NCBI GenBank assembly: GCA_029255685.2
Contig: CM055311.2
Span: 18,622,952-18,686,951, forward strand
Reading direction: 5' to 3'
From: Silene conica
Lineage: Eukaryota > Streptophyta > Magnoliopsida > Caryophyllales > Caryophyllaceae
Length of the DNA stretch: 64,000 bases
Every line of letters begins with the position of its first letter. The stretch's first letter is position 1. Position numbers and translations under genes: made by a program. Below the pieces are notes generated by a model. It was not told the origin of the DNA and ran no database searches. It was given only the letters and a program-made list of their open reading frames with translations. This document shows, in pieces, positions 14,953 to 25,905 of this stretch.

Positions 14953-15869
14953 GAGGTGTCTAAGCAAATCTGAAGCTGCTGAAGCCATGCATGAAGCTCA
15001 TTCTGGCATTTGTGGTGCTCATCAATCCGAGCCTAAACTTCATGACCGTGTAAAGAGAATGGGGTATTACTGGCCAACCATGATACAAGATTGCTTGGAT
15101 TTCACAAAAAAGTGTGAACCTTGTCAATTCTATGCAAACTTCATACATCAACCTCTAGTGCCATTACACCCTATTGTTTCTTCATGGCCTTTTGAAGCTT
15201 GGGGACTTGACGTTGTGGGACTTCTTGTTCCAAAGGCCTCAAATGGACACGAATACATTCTCGCAGGCACCGACTACTTCTCAAAATGGGCAGAAGCAAT
15301 CACGCTACGAGAGGTGAAGAAAGAAAATGTTGTGACTTCATTCGAACACAAATCATCTTCAGATATGGTGTACCGCAGCGTATCACAACTGACAACGGGA
15401 AACAATTCTTCAACCATCTCATGAGGAATCTGAGTGAGAAATTCAATTTCAAACAATACAGGTCATCAATGTACAACGCTCCTGCAAATGGCTTGGCTGA
15501 AGCCTTCAATAAGACCCTTTGCAACTTGTTGAGGAAAGTAGTAGCGAAGTCCAAGCGAGACTGGCATGAAAGAATTGGTAAAACATTATGGGCGTATCGT
15601 ACCACTTATAAAACACCTACTCAAGCAACTCCGTATGCGTTGGTGTATGGAGTGGAAGCCGTGTTACCATTGGAGTTGCAAATTCCTTCCTTACGCATTG
15701 TTATTCAGGAGGGACTCACGGAAGATGAAAATGACAAGTTGTGGTTGGCAGAATTAGAAGCTCTCAATGAAAAAAAATTAGAGGCTCAACAAAGACTCCA
15801 ATGCTACCAAGCAAGGATGTCACGCGCATTCAACAAAAAGGTGCGCCCCCGTTCTTTCCAAGTAGGAGA
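14953..15869 (+). pseudogene. Ty3 Tat/Ogre-like integrase, broken (part 1)
   Basis: Integrase catalyses insertion of retrotransposon cDNA. The fragment starts in frame at the junction with the copia-type LTR. It shows the His-His-Cys-Cys zinc-binding module (HEAHSG, then CEPCQ), then the catalytic core: Asp in WGLDVVG, Asp in TTDNGKQF, and Glu in NGLAEAFNKTL. A frameshift near 15330-15350 moves the reading from one frame to the next between the first and second catalytic Asp. The end is interrupted by the solo LTR at 15870 just after a conserved FQVGD. The motif set is typical of the Tat/Ogre branch as I remember it. The upstream RT and gag would lie left of the window. Confidence 0.88.
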
Positions 15870-16809
15870 TGTAGGAAATAATTTCTTAAATTACTCATAA
15901 AAGTACTAACTTAATTAATACTGCCAAAGATTATATCAAAAACCGAATTGATATTAAAACAATAGAACTGAAATAATAGGACAAGGATCATAGAATAACC
16001 TTTGGTCCTATATGAGATCGGCCTAAGAACAACCTAGTATAAACCCAAACTTCAAGGTAGAAGTTCTCCTTAGATTGCACCCAAGACGACTGAGAAAGAT
16101 TCCCTCAAAGTTCCTCCTAAATTACTATTAATTATTTTAGAGGATTTATTTTGGGATTAAGATGATAAACTAATCAAGGAGAATAAGAGAGGAAAAACGT
16201 TTTCTTCTTGTGTCTCCAACCTCACGGCCGAAACCCTCTATATATAGGGTTTTGGTTTGTGTTGGTATTGTACTTCAATTAGGAAACCTCATAATAATAT
16301 AATATTTTGAGTCAGTTTCCTTATTCCGAACTTCCTTAAAATATCATATATATTTTAATACCTTCAAGTGTACAAATTTAATTCCCAGAGAATATTAATT
16401 AATTATCTTATAATTAATTAATCTCAATTATATTATTCTATCATATATTAAAATATAATTAATAAATATAACTTTTATATATATTTATTAGAATTAACAT
16501 TTAATTCATTTCTCCTAGTTATTATTTAATTATATTAAATGTTTATCATCTACTTAACTACATTTAGCTAAGTTTAGCATTTATGTAATTATATTAATAT
16601 ATAATCACATTTCTCAGTACTATCCTATAGGTGTGACCTTTAGGGATCAGTTGATTATCGCCATCATATGACAGTAACGTCAAACTTCTAGTGAGTCAAT
16701 CGTTACCGATAAACGTTAATCAACTGATTAATATACTAAGTATCCGTGCGTAATCTTGTAAAAGATTTACTCAAATAATCACACACTATGGAGGACATTT
16801 ACTCCAACA
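15870..16809 (-). mobile_element. Solo LTR, diverged relative of the 5868 LTR
   Basis: 940 bp with ends TGTAGGAAAT and CTCCAACA. Flanks GGAGA (15865-15869) and TGAGA (16810-16814) look like a 5-bp target duplication with one mismatch. A block near 16630-16730 closely resembles 6965-7070 of the tandem LTRs, so both belong to one superfamily. No internal region is present, so it is a solo LTR left by LTR-LTR recombination. Removing it restores the integrase frame boundary at FQVGD. Confidence 0.82.
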
Positions 16810-17001
16810 TGAGACATTGTACTTGCGGTACGAAGACCAATTATCACCTCTCACAAGCCAGTAGGTAAATTCACCTCTAAGTGGGATGGTCCATACGTCG
16901 TGAAGGAGGTCTACACAAATGGTGCCTACAAAATCGTGGATAAAGATGGTGTTCACGTAGGCCCAATCAATGGGAAGTTTCTGAAGCGCTACTATTCCTA
17001 A
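16810..17001 (+). pseudogene. Ty3 Tat/Ogre-like integrase C-terminus (part 2)
   Basis: Continues the integrase after the solo LTR. It reads a C-terminal DNA-binding tail (RRPIITSHKP, then WDGPYVVKE, GAYKIVD and GPINGKFLKRYYS) and stops at TAA 16999-17001. It keeps one open frame to its natural end, unlike part 1. Confidence 0.85.
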
Positions 17002-17656
17002 ACTCCAACGATGAAGGCTCCTAAGCAAGAGAATAAACTGCATCCACAAAACAAAAAAAACAAAAAAAAAAAAAAATCACACAAAAAAAACCATAAAAAA
17101 AGAAAGAAAAAACCTTCTATCTTTTATGAACTACGTCGGCTTGATCTTGTAAAGTACTTCGTGCTTTACAGGTATGTAGGCAACTTGAATAAACACTTTG
17201 TTCAAGTGCAGTCACACCTCTAAACAAACAACATCCCTCTTTGAACTATGTTGACTTGATCTTGTGAAGTACACTTTGTATTTTGCAACCTCTTGCAGTC
17301 GACGAGTCAGAACTCGCAGTAGCTTGGAATCTCTTGACTCTTACACCTCTTGCCGTCGACCAGTCAGTACTCGGAGTAGCTTGGAACGAATCTCTGGACT
17401 ATTGCACCTCTTGCAGTAGATGGGTCAAGACTCGGAGTAGCTTAGAATCTCTTGTCTCGTGTACCTCATGCGGTCGACGAATCGGGTACATTGCATGATA
17501 ACTCCAAAGGAGAATCGAAATGATCCAACCGGAGTATCCTCTATATCTTCATGCGGTCGACGAATCGGGTACATTGCATGATAACTCCAAAGGAGAATCG
17601 AAATGATCCGACCAGAGTAACCTCTATATCTTCATGCGGTCGACGAATCGGGTACA
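17002..17656 (+). repeat. Tat-like 3' untranslated repeats
   Basis: Non-coding tail after the integrase. An A-rich patch lies at 17040-17110. From about 17289 there are three degenerate units of 57-60 bp built around CTCTTGC-GTCGAC and CTCGGAGTAGCTT. An 83-bp tandem repeat follows, starting at 17467, 17550 and 17633 and containing CATGCGGTCGACGAATCGGG. The third copy is cut at 17656 by the next solo LTR and resumes at 19374. Confidence 0.8.
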
Positions 17657-19373
17657 TGATGCGCGCGATTAAGTCGTCGGTTCTCACGCATCAAACACAT
17701 TTGTAAAAACCCAAATAAGTAGTATAAAAAGGTTGTCGAACACGAAGACGGTGGGGATAGTTGTATAGTTATGTTCCAGTTTAAGCGAGAGTCGGGGTAA
17801 TAGGTTTGTGGTTGATTAATGACTAAAGAACAACTAAAACGAACAATTAAAGCAAACTAATTAAGATTGAATCGATGGAAGAGAAGACTAGGGTTTCGGG
17901 GGTCACTAAGGTGGGTAGACGAAGGTACGAGAAAGAAAACTAGAAGGTGTCAAACAAGTAGTCTCGGGTAGTCTCTTCTCTCGAGTCGACTAACCTAGGT
18001 CGGAATACCCTAGCTTTCGCTACAAATACCACAACCAACCATTAAACATGCTAAGACAAACCCCCAACCGTCGCTAAAGGCAAGTCACGCTAAAATCAAA
18101 GCCCAACTTTCGTTGAGGCAAATCATCAAACACCTAGCATGCAACAAATGGAAAACTACTTTTTTAAGAACAACTAACCAACTTACTAGCATGAATTTAT
18201 CATCTAAACACCACCCAAGTTCACCCCTAACCCTAGTAAAGGAACTACTCACTCATGGCAAGGAAAATCAGGTGAATAAGACATAAACACATACTAACCA
18301 TCATGAACAAGTAAAGAGTAAACAAGTGATTCAAAAGAAACTTAAATAAATGTAAAAACTAAGTAGAGATTAGAAGGATTATACCAATAACAAAGGAAAA
18401 GGGTGAAACTTGGATAACAAGTTGAAGAACTCTTTCAAATCCTCCAAAATACAACCCAAGATATCCTCTTACAATTGCTCAATAACAAGGCTAAGTAGAT
18501 TACTAAAGAGAGATTAACAAATATTGAAAGATTAAACAAGGATCTAAAGAAGATTAAAATATTTAAGAGTGTTTTTGTGTCTAAGTATCAACTAATGGAA
18601 CATTGAAAAACCCTAGAAAAGTGTGCAAAAGTAACGTCTCAAATGAAAGACTAAGTGCGGGTTTATATAGTGCGAGAAAATAGGAAATATGACTCCCAGC
18701 CGGTCGACCGGCTGCCGGTCCAGGACCGGCTGAGAGTCCAAATTGGGACTTCTGAAAATTTCTTCTTTTTTTCTTCAACAACTCTTGACTCTCAGCCGAC
18801 CGGCCGGCTGCCGGTCGGGCACCGGCTGGGAGGCCTTTTCACTTAATCTGATTTCTTCGTTTCTTTTCTTGGCTACAGGTACCCTCAGCCGGTGGACCGG
18901 CTGCCGGTTGTCCACTGGCTGGGAGCCCTTTTTGAGTAATCTGCCCAAAGTTGTTTTTCTTCTTCAAACTTCAAATTTTGGCTAAGTATGGGAGGTGCAT
19001 CCCAGCCGGCTGACCGGCTGCCGGTAGGCCACCGGCTGGGAGCCTTTTCTCAAGGTTCTGAAAACTTCTTCAAATATTCTCGAAAGTCAAGTCAAAGCTC
19101 CCCAGCCGGCCTACCGGCCGCCGGTTTCGGACCGGCTGGGAGGGCCTAGGAAAGGAACTGCCAAATTCTTCATAACTCTTCATAAATCGCTCTAAATCCG
19201 CCTCAATTTGTCTCATTTCTTCGACCCCGCCGTAATACCTACAAAAAGTGGATAGAATAGGAATATACGAGGCAACGGACGTAAAAACAACCAAAGACAC
19301 GCAAATCAAGGACGAATCGTGACCGAAAATAAAGAATAAGTAAAGAAAATGATGACCAAAATGGAGCTCATCA
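17657..19373 (-). mobile_element. Solo LTR of a second Ty3 element, with structured repeat core
   Basis: 1717 bp with ends TGATGCGCGC and GAGCTCATCA (inverted TGATG/CATCA). It is flanked by a perfect 5-bp target duplication GTACA (17652-17656 and 19374-19378). It splits the third 83-bp repeat of the Tat tail. The minus-strand reading looks Athila-like in its ends, but the family is inferred. It holds the five 36-bp units listed separately. No coding region is convincing; the 138-codon minus frame at its right end crosses the LTR boundary and is chance. Confidence 0.85.
18697..19138. repeat. Five 36-bp double-hairpin units
   Basis: Units at 18697-18732, 18793-18828, 18886-18921, 19003-19038 and 19103-19138, all exactly 36 bp, separated by 57-81 bp of unrelated AT-rich sequence. 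The pattern is CAGCCGG-NNN-ACCGGCTGCCGGT-NNNNN-ACCGGCTG. Two inverted repeats sit side by side: CAGCCGG/CCGGCTG around 4 bases, and GCCGGT/ACCGGC around 5 bases. Arms are conserved while loops change in every copy. In the first unit the left hairpin is a perfect 18-bp palindrome. Confidence 0.93.
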
Positions 19374-19378
19374 GTACA

Positions 19379-21166
19379 TTGCATGACAACTCCGAAGAGA
19401 GTCGAAATGATCCGACCGGAGTAAATCCACATTGGTTGAGCCAGATTTGAATTAATCGCAAACCTACACTCAGAAACAACCAACAAACAAATATACGAGC
19501 AAGAGGAGGCGGGACAACGTTATGTGAGATTAATCTATAAACAAGGAAGGAAGAAATAAAAAGATGAGAATGATACTTTCCAAAGATTATGATTGTGAGG
19601 AGATAAATCAAATAAACTCAGAACGGCAGAGCAAAACGACTAATCCCTGAAAGCTGAAAAAAAAAGAAAAAAACTCAAAAATATGTTATAAAAAAAACGT
19701 ATTCAAAGTGGCAAGCAGCAAATAAAGAAAAGAATCCTAATTCACTTTCTTGTGAATAAAGGGGGTCATTCTTCTTCAGTGTATATTTCAATTATTTGCA
19801 TCCACAAAGAAAATAGTTTTCACATTCAGGCTGAATTATATTCCATAAACTCTACTATGCTACGTAGCGGTGTAAGGACGAATTAAGTCTGTGAACAAAT
19901 AAACAATGACAAGAAGAAAGACGAGTCCCAGGCGGATGACTAAGGTTTATGCTAAAATAGGTGATGCACCTTCTACATAAGAGGCCTTTCTTTCATGAGG
20001 TTGACCAGTTGTCCTCTCATGCCAACATGCGTTGAAGAATTAGCTTTTGATTGGGTTTGCATCATGACAAGATTTTTGGGTATAGTACAGTTAATTTGAG
20101 TTGGCAAAAGCAACAACAAAAAAAAACGAACTTCAGTGTACACAATTCTATCGTCATCTTTAAATTCCATCATCCAACTCCAAAGTGATATCAAGCTATA
20201 AATCAAGCGCAAATTTCAAGTAAAATTACGATCAAATATGTCAAGATTTTGGCGAATATGTGGCGTAATCATGTTGATATTTCAAAGTTACACCAGAGCA
20301 ATGGCTAAGCAAACGGAAAAAAGGAAACCTTCACAATATAATATGCGAAAGCCATCAACAAGACAGGTGAAAGACAATGAAAAAAAAAGAGGTTTACCTA
20401 CACCAATCAGGTTTCACGCACGATGAAGATGAGCGCGAGAAATCAAGGCGTAACGATTTTCGATAACAGTGGAGTTCTACATACACAGGTATTGAAAGCA
20501 AAGAAGTTATGAATATGAACACATGTCAAAAACATAGAGCCGGCCAAAACAAAGAACAACGGATGAAGCTTTAGAAGAAAATTTACCGTCGAAATCGTAG
20601 GAGCTAGCACCTCGTGTTTATGGTTGGCGTGTGACGATGTTATATATTATATATATAATAGAACTAGGTTTCTTTTTTCTAAACCTACTTTCCAAAAAAA
20701 TATATATATTTATATATATACATAAGCAAACCATCGCTTGATTAGTCTTTCTTAAATACGGAGTAGTTTCATGGAAAATATTTATTCTTGTATTTGGAAA
20801 TTGGATATAAGAAGACAAAGGGTTGTTGGCAGGCTCCTACACTCTATAAAATTGCAAGAAGGAGGCAACAATAAAAAAAATGGAGTATAATGTTCACCCG
20901 CCAAATCGGATAATGATAGGGTGACATTACAAACAAAACGGAGCTACCTTAACAATTTAAGGTGTTCATCGACTACCAAGTCAAACAAAATGGAGTTACC
21001 TTAACGAGTTAAGGTGATCGTCGACTCCCAAGTCAAGTCAAACGGAGCTGCCTTACGACAAATTAGGGGTTTCATTATCGAGTTCCAAGTCAAAGCAAAA
21101 GGAATCGAAACCCCGCCACGTCAAGACACCCAAAAGTGCACGTGACAAGGTCTCGAGGGGGCAATT
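19379..21166 (+). mobile_element. Tat-like 3' non-coding tail
   Basis: Continuation of the Tat/Ogre-like element between the solo LTR and its 3' LTR. No convincing gene. Near 20930-21110 there are three related blocks, each with GGAGCT or GGAGTT followed by ACCTTAA and a GACT-CCAAGTCAA motif. A TA-rich stretch lies at 20640-20720. The end, CTCGAGGGGGCAATT, is the polypurine tract. Confidence 0.7.
21152..21166 (+). other. Polypurine tract
   Basis: CTCGAGGGGGCAATT directly precedes the LTR start TGTAGGC. This is the plus-strand primer site expected at the 3' end of a Ty3 element on the + strand. Confidence 0.75.
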
Positions 21167-22118
21167 TGTAGGCACAGAAAATTTATTAATGTGCCGAATA
21201 AATAAAATAAATTAATTATTTTGAGTTAATACCAAATTTGAACTTAATTTAATTATTTTGTCCCGGCTAAATGAAATACGGGTCGATTCGAATCACAAAA
21301 GAAGGTATTCGGATCCACAAACCCGAAAAGAAACAAACTTGGGCAAAGTTCACAAGTAAACCCACAAATGGGCCTGTGAATGTAAAAGTCCACTAAGGGG
21401 AACTGAAATCCTATAAAAGGAGCTATCTTCATTCATTTTCAAAATTTGGACTAATCATAATTTAGAGAGAGAAGAAGACACAAAAGTTCTACAAGCTCCC
21501 TCTACAAATTACTTCTGCAAGCAGTCAACAAGCACACCAAAATTGTGCCGCCTGCCCAAGAGATTCAAGTCTAAGCTACAACGTTCAAGAGAGAACAAGT
21601 CACCGCGACCCTCTCAAGAATACAAATCGACACCTCCTATTAGAGTGCACGCGACCTCTATAGGTGTCATTCAAGTACAACGTTCACACCCTGCTACATA
21701 GAGTGTATACGTAACCTATCACAAGAGAGAACAAGTCACCGCGACCCTCTCAAGAATACAAATCGACACCTCCTATTAGAGTGCACGCGACCTCTATAGG
21801 TGTCATTCAAGTACAACGTTCACACCCTGCTACATAGAGTGTATACGTAACCTATCACAAGAGAGAACAAGTCACCGCGACCCTCTCAAGAATACAAATC
21901 GACACCTCCTATTAGAGTGCACGCGACCTCTATAGGTGTCATTCAAGTACAACGTTCAAACCCTGCTACATAGAGTGTATACGTAACCTATCACGGAATA
22001 TTAGAATCAGAGGATACATTAGAGATTGTACACGTAACATTTTGATATTTAATTAATAAAATTTATTTGTTTCATTGTTTTGTATTTCAGTTACTGCGAT
22101 ACAAAATCTGCTGTTACA
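21167..22118 (+). mobile_element. 3' LTR of the Tat/Ogre-like element
   Basis: 952 bp from TGTAGGCACAG to CTGTTACA (TGTA/TACA ends). A promoter-like CTATAAAAGG lies near 21413, followed by a leader with purine-rich AGAGAGAGAAG. The leader contains three tandem 136-bp repeats (21586-21993). Its 5' partner is outside the window. Confidence 0.8.
21586..21993 (+). repeat. 3 x 136-bp tandem repeat in the LTR leader
   Basis: Three near-identical 136-bp units start at 21586, 21722 and 21858. Each contains short inverted repeats enclosing a related core: GAGAG...CTCTC around CACCGCGAC, AGAG...CTCT around TGCACGCGAC, and ATAG...CTAT around TATACGTAAC. Confidence 0.93.
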
Positions 22119-22156
22119 CAATGAACAACAAAAAAATGACAAAATTAGATACATTT

Positions 22157-22354
22157 TTTTAGTAAGTCTTGCTTGCGACGGGTCACAATTTGTGACGGAT
22201 ATTTTATGAGATAAAATGGATACAAAATGAGTTAGTAGAGAAAGGGGACCACATGAATAGTGTTGGAGAGAGAGAAAAAGTGGGTATTTTGTGAGAGAAA
22301 ACGGTATCCATCACAAGCTTGCGACAGATAGTGTTGTTGCAAATAAGAATTTGT
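22157..22354. mobile_element. Candidate MITE
   Basis: About 200 bp whose ends are imperfect inverted repeats (AAGTCTTGCTTGCGACGGG against the reverse complement of TTGTTGCAAATAAGAATTT). The interior holds GTGACGG and CATCACAAGCTTGCGAC. No clear target duplication, so the exact limits are uncertain. Confidence 0.4.
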
Positions 22355-22436
22355 GCATTTTTTTAGGGTCAAGACTCCACATTTATTTAAAGTCTGAAGC
22401 TCAGTTTTAGTCTTTGTCAAAATTAGGATAGATTAT

Positions 22437-23255
22437 GAGTTAAGGGTAAGATTAGTACCCAAACTTTGCTTTTTTTTTTACACTTAAGTGACTGAACGTT
22501 CTAAATTTACGGTTAAGTGACTCAAACTTAACACCAACTTTTTGATGTTAAATCTACTTAGAACTCACAAAACAACCGTTTTATCAAATTACTGTTAAAA
22601 ATACGCTTTATTTGTAGCTAATAATCATCATTAATTTAACCAAACGGTGTATTGTTCCCAAAAAATTATTTATTCCGAGAGTACCAACACATAATCATAA
22701 TGATATCAAAAGATAAGCTTGCTCAAAGTAAATTCATCTTCACAATAGAGTTATAAAGTTACGTACTATCACTAAATTAATTATGCTCTTGATTATATAT
22801 AAGCTATCTAAAATCAGAATAAGAACCTATTATAATAGGTGCTTAATTAACTTATATAGACAAGTAAACGAATAGATGAAAAATATCAAATATACAAAAA
22901 CTTTACCACTTATTCTTGTATTGAACTTGATTTGATGAATTTTATGACGACGTGTAGAGTTTTGCTTTTTTCTGGGTTTTCAATTCTCTGGTTGGAAATG
23001 TGGAATAGAAAGGGGTTTCTTTTTTTTGCTAGAATTTTTAGGTTTTGCTAGTTTATTGCTCGATTTTACGCGCGCACGACTGTCGGTATTCGATCGCACG
23101 CCTTTTTTTTCTGTATGATATGTTGGGTCTGATTCATTATTTGTGAAGATTATTTAACGGTGTTAAGTTTAAATCACTTAACCGTAAACTTATAACGTTC
23201 AGTCACTTAACCGTAAAAGCTGACAAAGTTCAAGTACTAATCTTATCTTTAACTC
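22437..23255. mobile_element. Mutator-like non-autonomous element (MULE-MITE)
   Basis: 819 bp bounded by a perfect 10-bp direct repeat GATAGATTAT (22427-22436 and 23256-23265). The terminal inverted repeats are about 100 bp: the left starts GAGTTAAGGGTAAGATTAG and the right mirrors it with few changes, including CACTTAACCGTAAA blocks. Long TIRs with a 9-10-bp duplication are the Mutator signature. There is no transposase frame, so it would need an autonomous helper. Confidence 0.9.
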
Positions 23256-23285
23256 GATAGATTATTGATAATCTTGAATAAATCT

Positions 23286-23475
23286 TGTTTTATGGCTTAC
23301 CAAAATCCATCCCATCAATAATTCTAGGGATTGAGTGTAGGGCTGAATTTGGAGTTGCGTTACCTGTTATCAATCTTACATTCTTACCAGTTACCACTCT
23401 CATCCTGGAGTCACTGTAGGCTGTTAAGCCTGTAATACATACACAACTGAAAATCGATATGATTCCCAATAACAT
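23286..23475 (-). other. Unrecognised exon-like ORF
   Basis: A 61-codon minus-strand frame starting MLLGIISIF with a hydrophobic N-terminus. It reads into a splice-donor-like TTTTG-GTAAGC at its 3' end. It lies head to head with the DUF3593 gene, 82 bp away. Downstream exons would have to cross the MULE-MITE and the Tat LTR, and I see none. It could be a broken gene start or chance. Confidence 0.2.
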
Positions 23476-23557
23476 TGCAAGTTAATCTAAGGTCGAACTA
23501 AATTAGCCATCACAAGAGAAAGTAGAAGTTGCCCAGAAATTAGAAATTACCCGGAAA

Positions 23558-24897
23558 ATGATTCTTATCAATTGCCATTGTTATTTACATACAACTCCAA
23601 AACACCCAACTTCACTAACCCCTTTATCCTCATCATCATCATCATCCTTTTTGAATATAAGAGAAAGCAGGAAATCTAGCAGTCTTTCAACAACAACAAC
23701 AAGAAGAAGAAAGGGAAATAGAAGAAGGGTAGGGATAGTGTATGGAATGCTACCAGTAGACCCATGGTCACCTAACATTGATTCACAAAGCATAGCATCA
23801 CAGTTATTTGCTCTATCATTATTCCCTTATTTGGGTTTCCTCTACTTTCTTACTAAATCCAAGAATGTTCCCAAACTCACTCTCTTTGGTTTCTACTTCT
23901 TGCTTGCTTTTGTTGGTGCCACCAGTATGTTCTTCCCTCTTTTCTATGTTCAGTATAATCATTTTGTTTCATTACTCCCTCCGTCTTTATCATTTGTTTA
24001 CCTTTGATTAAATTACTTCTTGAGAACATAAAAGATAAACAAATGGCTTAGCCGCTTAGACAAAGGAGTATGTTTTAAATGTTGGAATTAAACATTGATG
24101 ATCTCTCCAGGGTAGGTTCTAGGTGAAAAAACTCGTTACTTTTTTCTTTTTATTCCAATAAATGAGTATAGAGACTATGAGGTGATATTCTTGTGGAGTA
24201 GGAGTCATTCAATGTATTTTCCGAGAATATTTTTATTCTGGATTATCTGGAAATAAGCAGAGAGATATGTGACATTTTAAGCATCATGGTATTATCCTGC
24301 AGCCTATCAATTAGTGTGATTATAGTTTCAGTGGGATATGGCTAACCGATTACTCCCTCCTTCCCAATTCATTTGGGTATTTTAATCAAAGGTAAACAAT
24401 TGATTGAGACGGTGGGAGAATAACAGCAGTTAGATGTTTTAGCAGGCAGTAGGAATGGGATTTCTACTATCCCATCTTTATGTTTTATATATTCTCTTGG
24501 GTATATCAAGAGAGTAGGTCTTGGAGAATAACAGCAGTTAGATGTCATATGTACTAATTGTTTGTTGTTGGTGATTTCGCTGCCTTGTCTTCTTCTTTTT
24601 GCAGTTCCAGCTGGAATCTATGGTAAGTTACATCGTCAACTTAAACTTAAATGTCGTATAAAAGCTTGAAAGAACTTGTCTCTGGGTTGACACGCTGCTT
24701 TTGTCGTAGCCAAGGTACACTATGGTACCTCTCTCTCTAATGTGGACTGGTTGCATGGCAGTGCTGAGTCACTACTCACTCTATCAAACTTGTTTGTTGT
24801 TCTTGGGTTGAGAAATGCATTGAGGGAACCTAAACCATCAGGGGAAAACCAAACAGAAGAAGTTTCAGAACTTAAAGAAGAGAATCTGTCCCCATAG
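23558..24897 (+). CDS. Chloroplast-targeted DUF3593 membrane protein, 3 exons
   Basis: Exons 23558-23924, 24605-24622 and 24710-24897 join in frame to 190 aa with GT-AG introns. Residues 1-60 are Ser/Thr/Arg-rich with a poly-Ser tract, as in a plastid transit peptide. The mature part begins near VDPWSPN. Hydrophobic segments lie at about 82-100 (FALSLFPYLGFLYFL), 107-130 (ending IPAGIYA) and 145-165. The core, with LFPYLGFLYFLT, VHYGTSLSNVDWLHG and LSNLFVVLGLRNALR, matches my recollection of DUF3593, a small protein shared by cyanobacteria and plants. Its biochemical role is unknown to me. The tail is acidic. The middle exon is only 18 bp. Intron 1 contains a Stowaway-like MITE. Confidence 0.88.
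23975..24068. mobile_element. Stowaway-like MITE in intron 1
   Basis: Starts CTCCCTCCGTC after a TA and ends AAAGGAG before a TA. The inner arms CATTTGTTTA/AAACAAATG are inverted. About 94 bp, inside intron 1 of the DUF3593 gene. A degraded CTCCCTCC stretch at 24352-24420 may be a second remnant. Confidence 0.65.
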
Positions 24898-25454
24898 GTA
24901 TTCCTTGTCATCTTCGTGCATCTTAACATTGCCCTGTCATTTTTCTGTCTTTTTTTTTTGTTTCTTATAAGTATCTCTTACCCATGCAGCTGTACAATCT
25001 AAACATATCAACGATACCATTATCAGCTAAATAGTTGTACATCTCAGGAGTTCTGAGCGTATGGCTTCCGCCACCACAATGGCTACATGGAGCACCTTTT
25101 CTTTTGCTCATTCAGAGCAGATGGGGTCATCGCCATGTCGTGCTCATCTTTGTTGTAATTTTCTCGGCATCATTTTTTTACTCCACTTCATGTTTATTTT
25201 TCTATTCCTTTTGTTATGCACTTTGCACTCTGGTTCTTTAATCATCTTGTAATTTTGTTTCAATCCAATGTGTATTTCTTAACATCATAATTTGTTAGGA
25301 ACAAAAAACAATAATTACTCTGCTTTGTTTTCTGATATACCTACATCTCCCATCACCACTGCTTACTTGAGTGCGTCCATCCTCCCCCTTCCCATGTTTT
25401 GCAAAATGATGGAGAAAAGGTTGTAGATTTCCGTTAACCCGTTATTTTATATTA
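24898..25454 (+). other. 3' untranslated and intergenic sequence
   Basis: T-rich sequence after the DUF3593 stop. Short overlapping frames near 25035-25250 have no conserved features and read as chance. Probably 3' UTR followed by spacer. Confidence 0.5.
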
Positions 25455-25902
25455 GGCCGCGTTTGGAAACACGGAATTGATTTCATTTTGATGATTTCAA
25501 TTGTAGAAATCAAAATGTTTGAATTCAATTCGAAATCCAATTCCAAAAGTTTGTTTGGGAAACCCGTGGAATTGGAATTGGAATCGGGCAAGACGGATAT
25601 TGGTCGAAGTGTTCGAATTTTTTTTTTTTGGGAAATAAAAAAAATTTCACGAAAATATTCGCGATCGGAAAAAATGTCGAAAATTAAAATATTATGATTA
25701 AATTTGTATATAAAAAGACGTAAATAGTGATGGAATTGAAATAACTAGTATATGGTAGGGATTTGAGAGACTCAAATTTTAACTAGGTTGGAATTGGTAA
25801 GCAATTAAGTCCAATTCCAATTCCAAATTCTAGAGGTTTCCAAACACTCGAAATATTTCAATTACGGAATGCAATTCCAAGTCCAAGTTACCAAACATGC
25901 TC
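25455..25902. mobile_element. Tourist-like MITE
   Basis: 448 bp with ends GGCCGCGTTTGG and CCAAACATGCTC, flanked by TTA on both sides (25452-25454 and 25903-25905). Repeated GGAATTGGAATT-type blocks and their complements give a foldback interior. TTA duplication with GTTTGG termini fits PIF/Harbinger-derived MITEs. Confidence 0.8.
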
Positions 25903-25905
25903 TTA

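Noticed and set aside
15286-15605. Minus and alternate-frame ORFs across the integrase
   Set aside because: Shadows of the Tat/Ogre-like integrase frame.
19070-19611. Two minus-strand frames of 138 and 101 codons
   Set aside because: They cross the boundary of the solo LTR (19373) and its target duplication, so cannot be an ancestral gene.
25035-25252. Two overlapping + frames after the DUF3593 gene
   Set aside because: Hydrophobic T-rich translation in a probable 3' UTR, no conservation signal.
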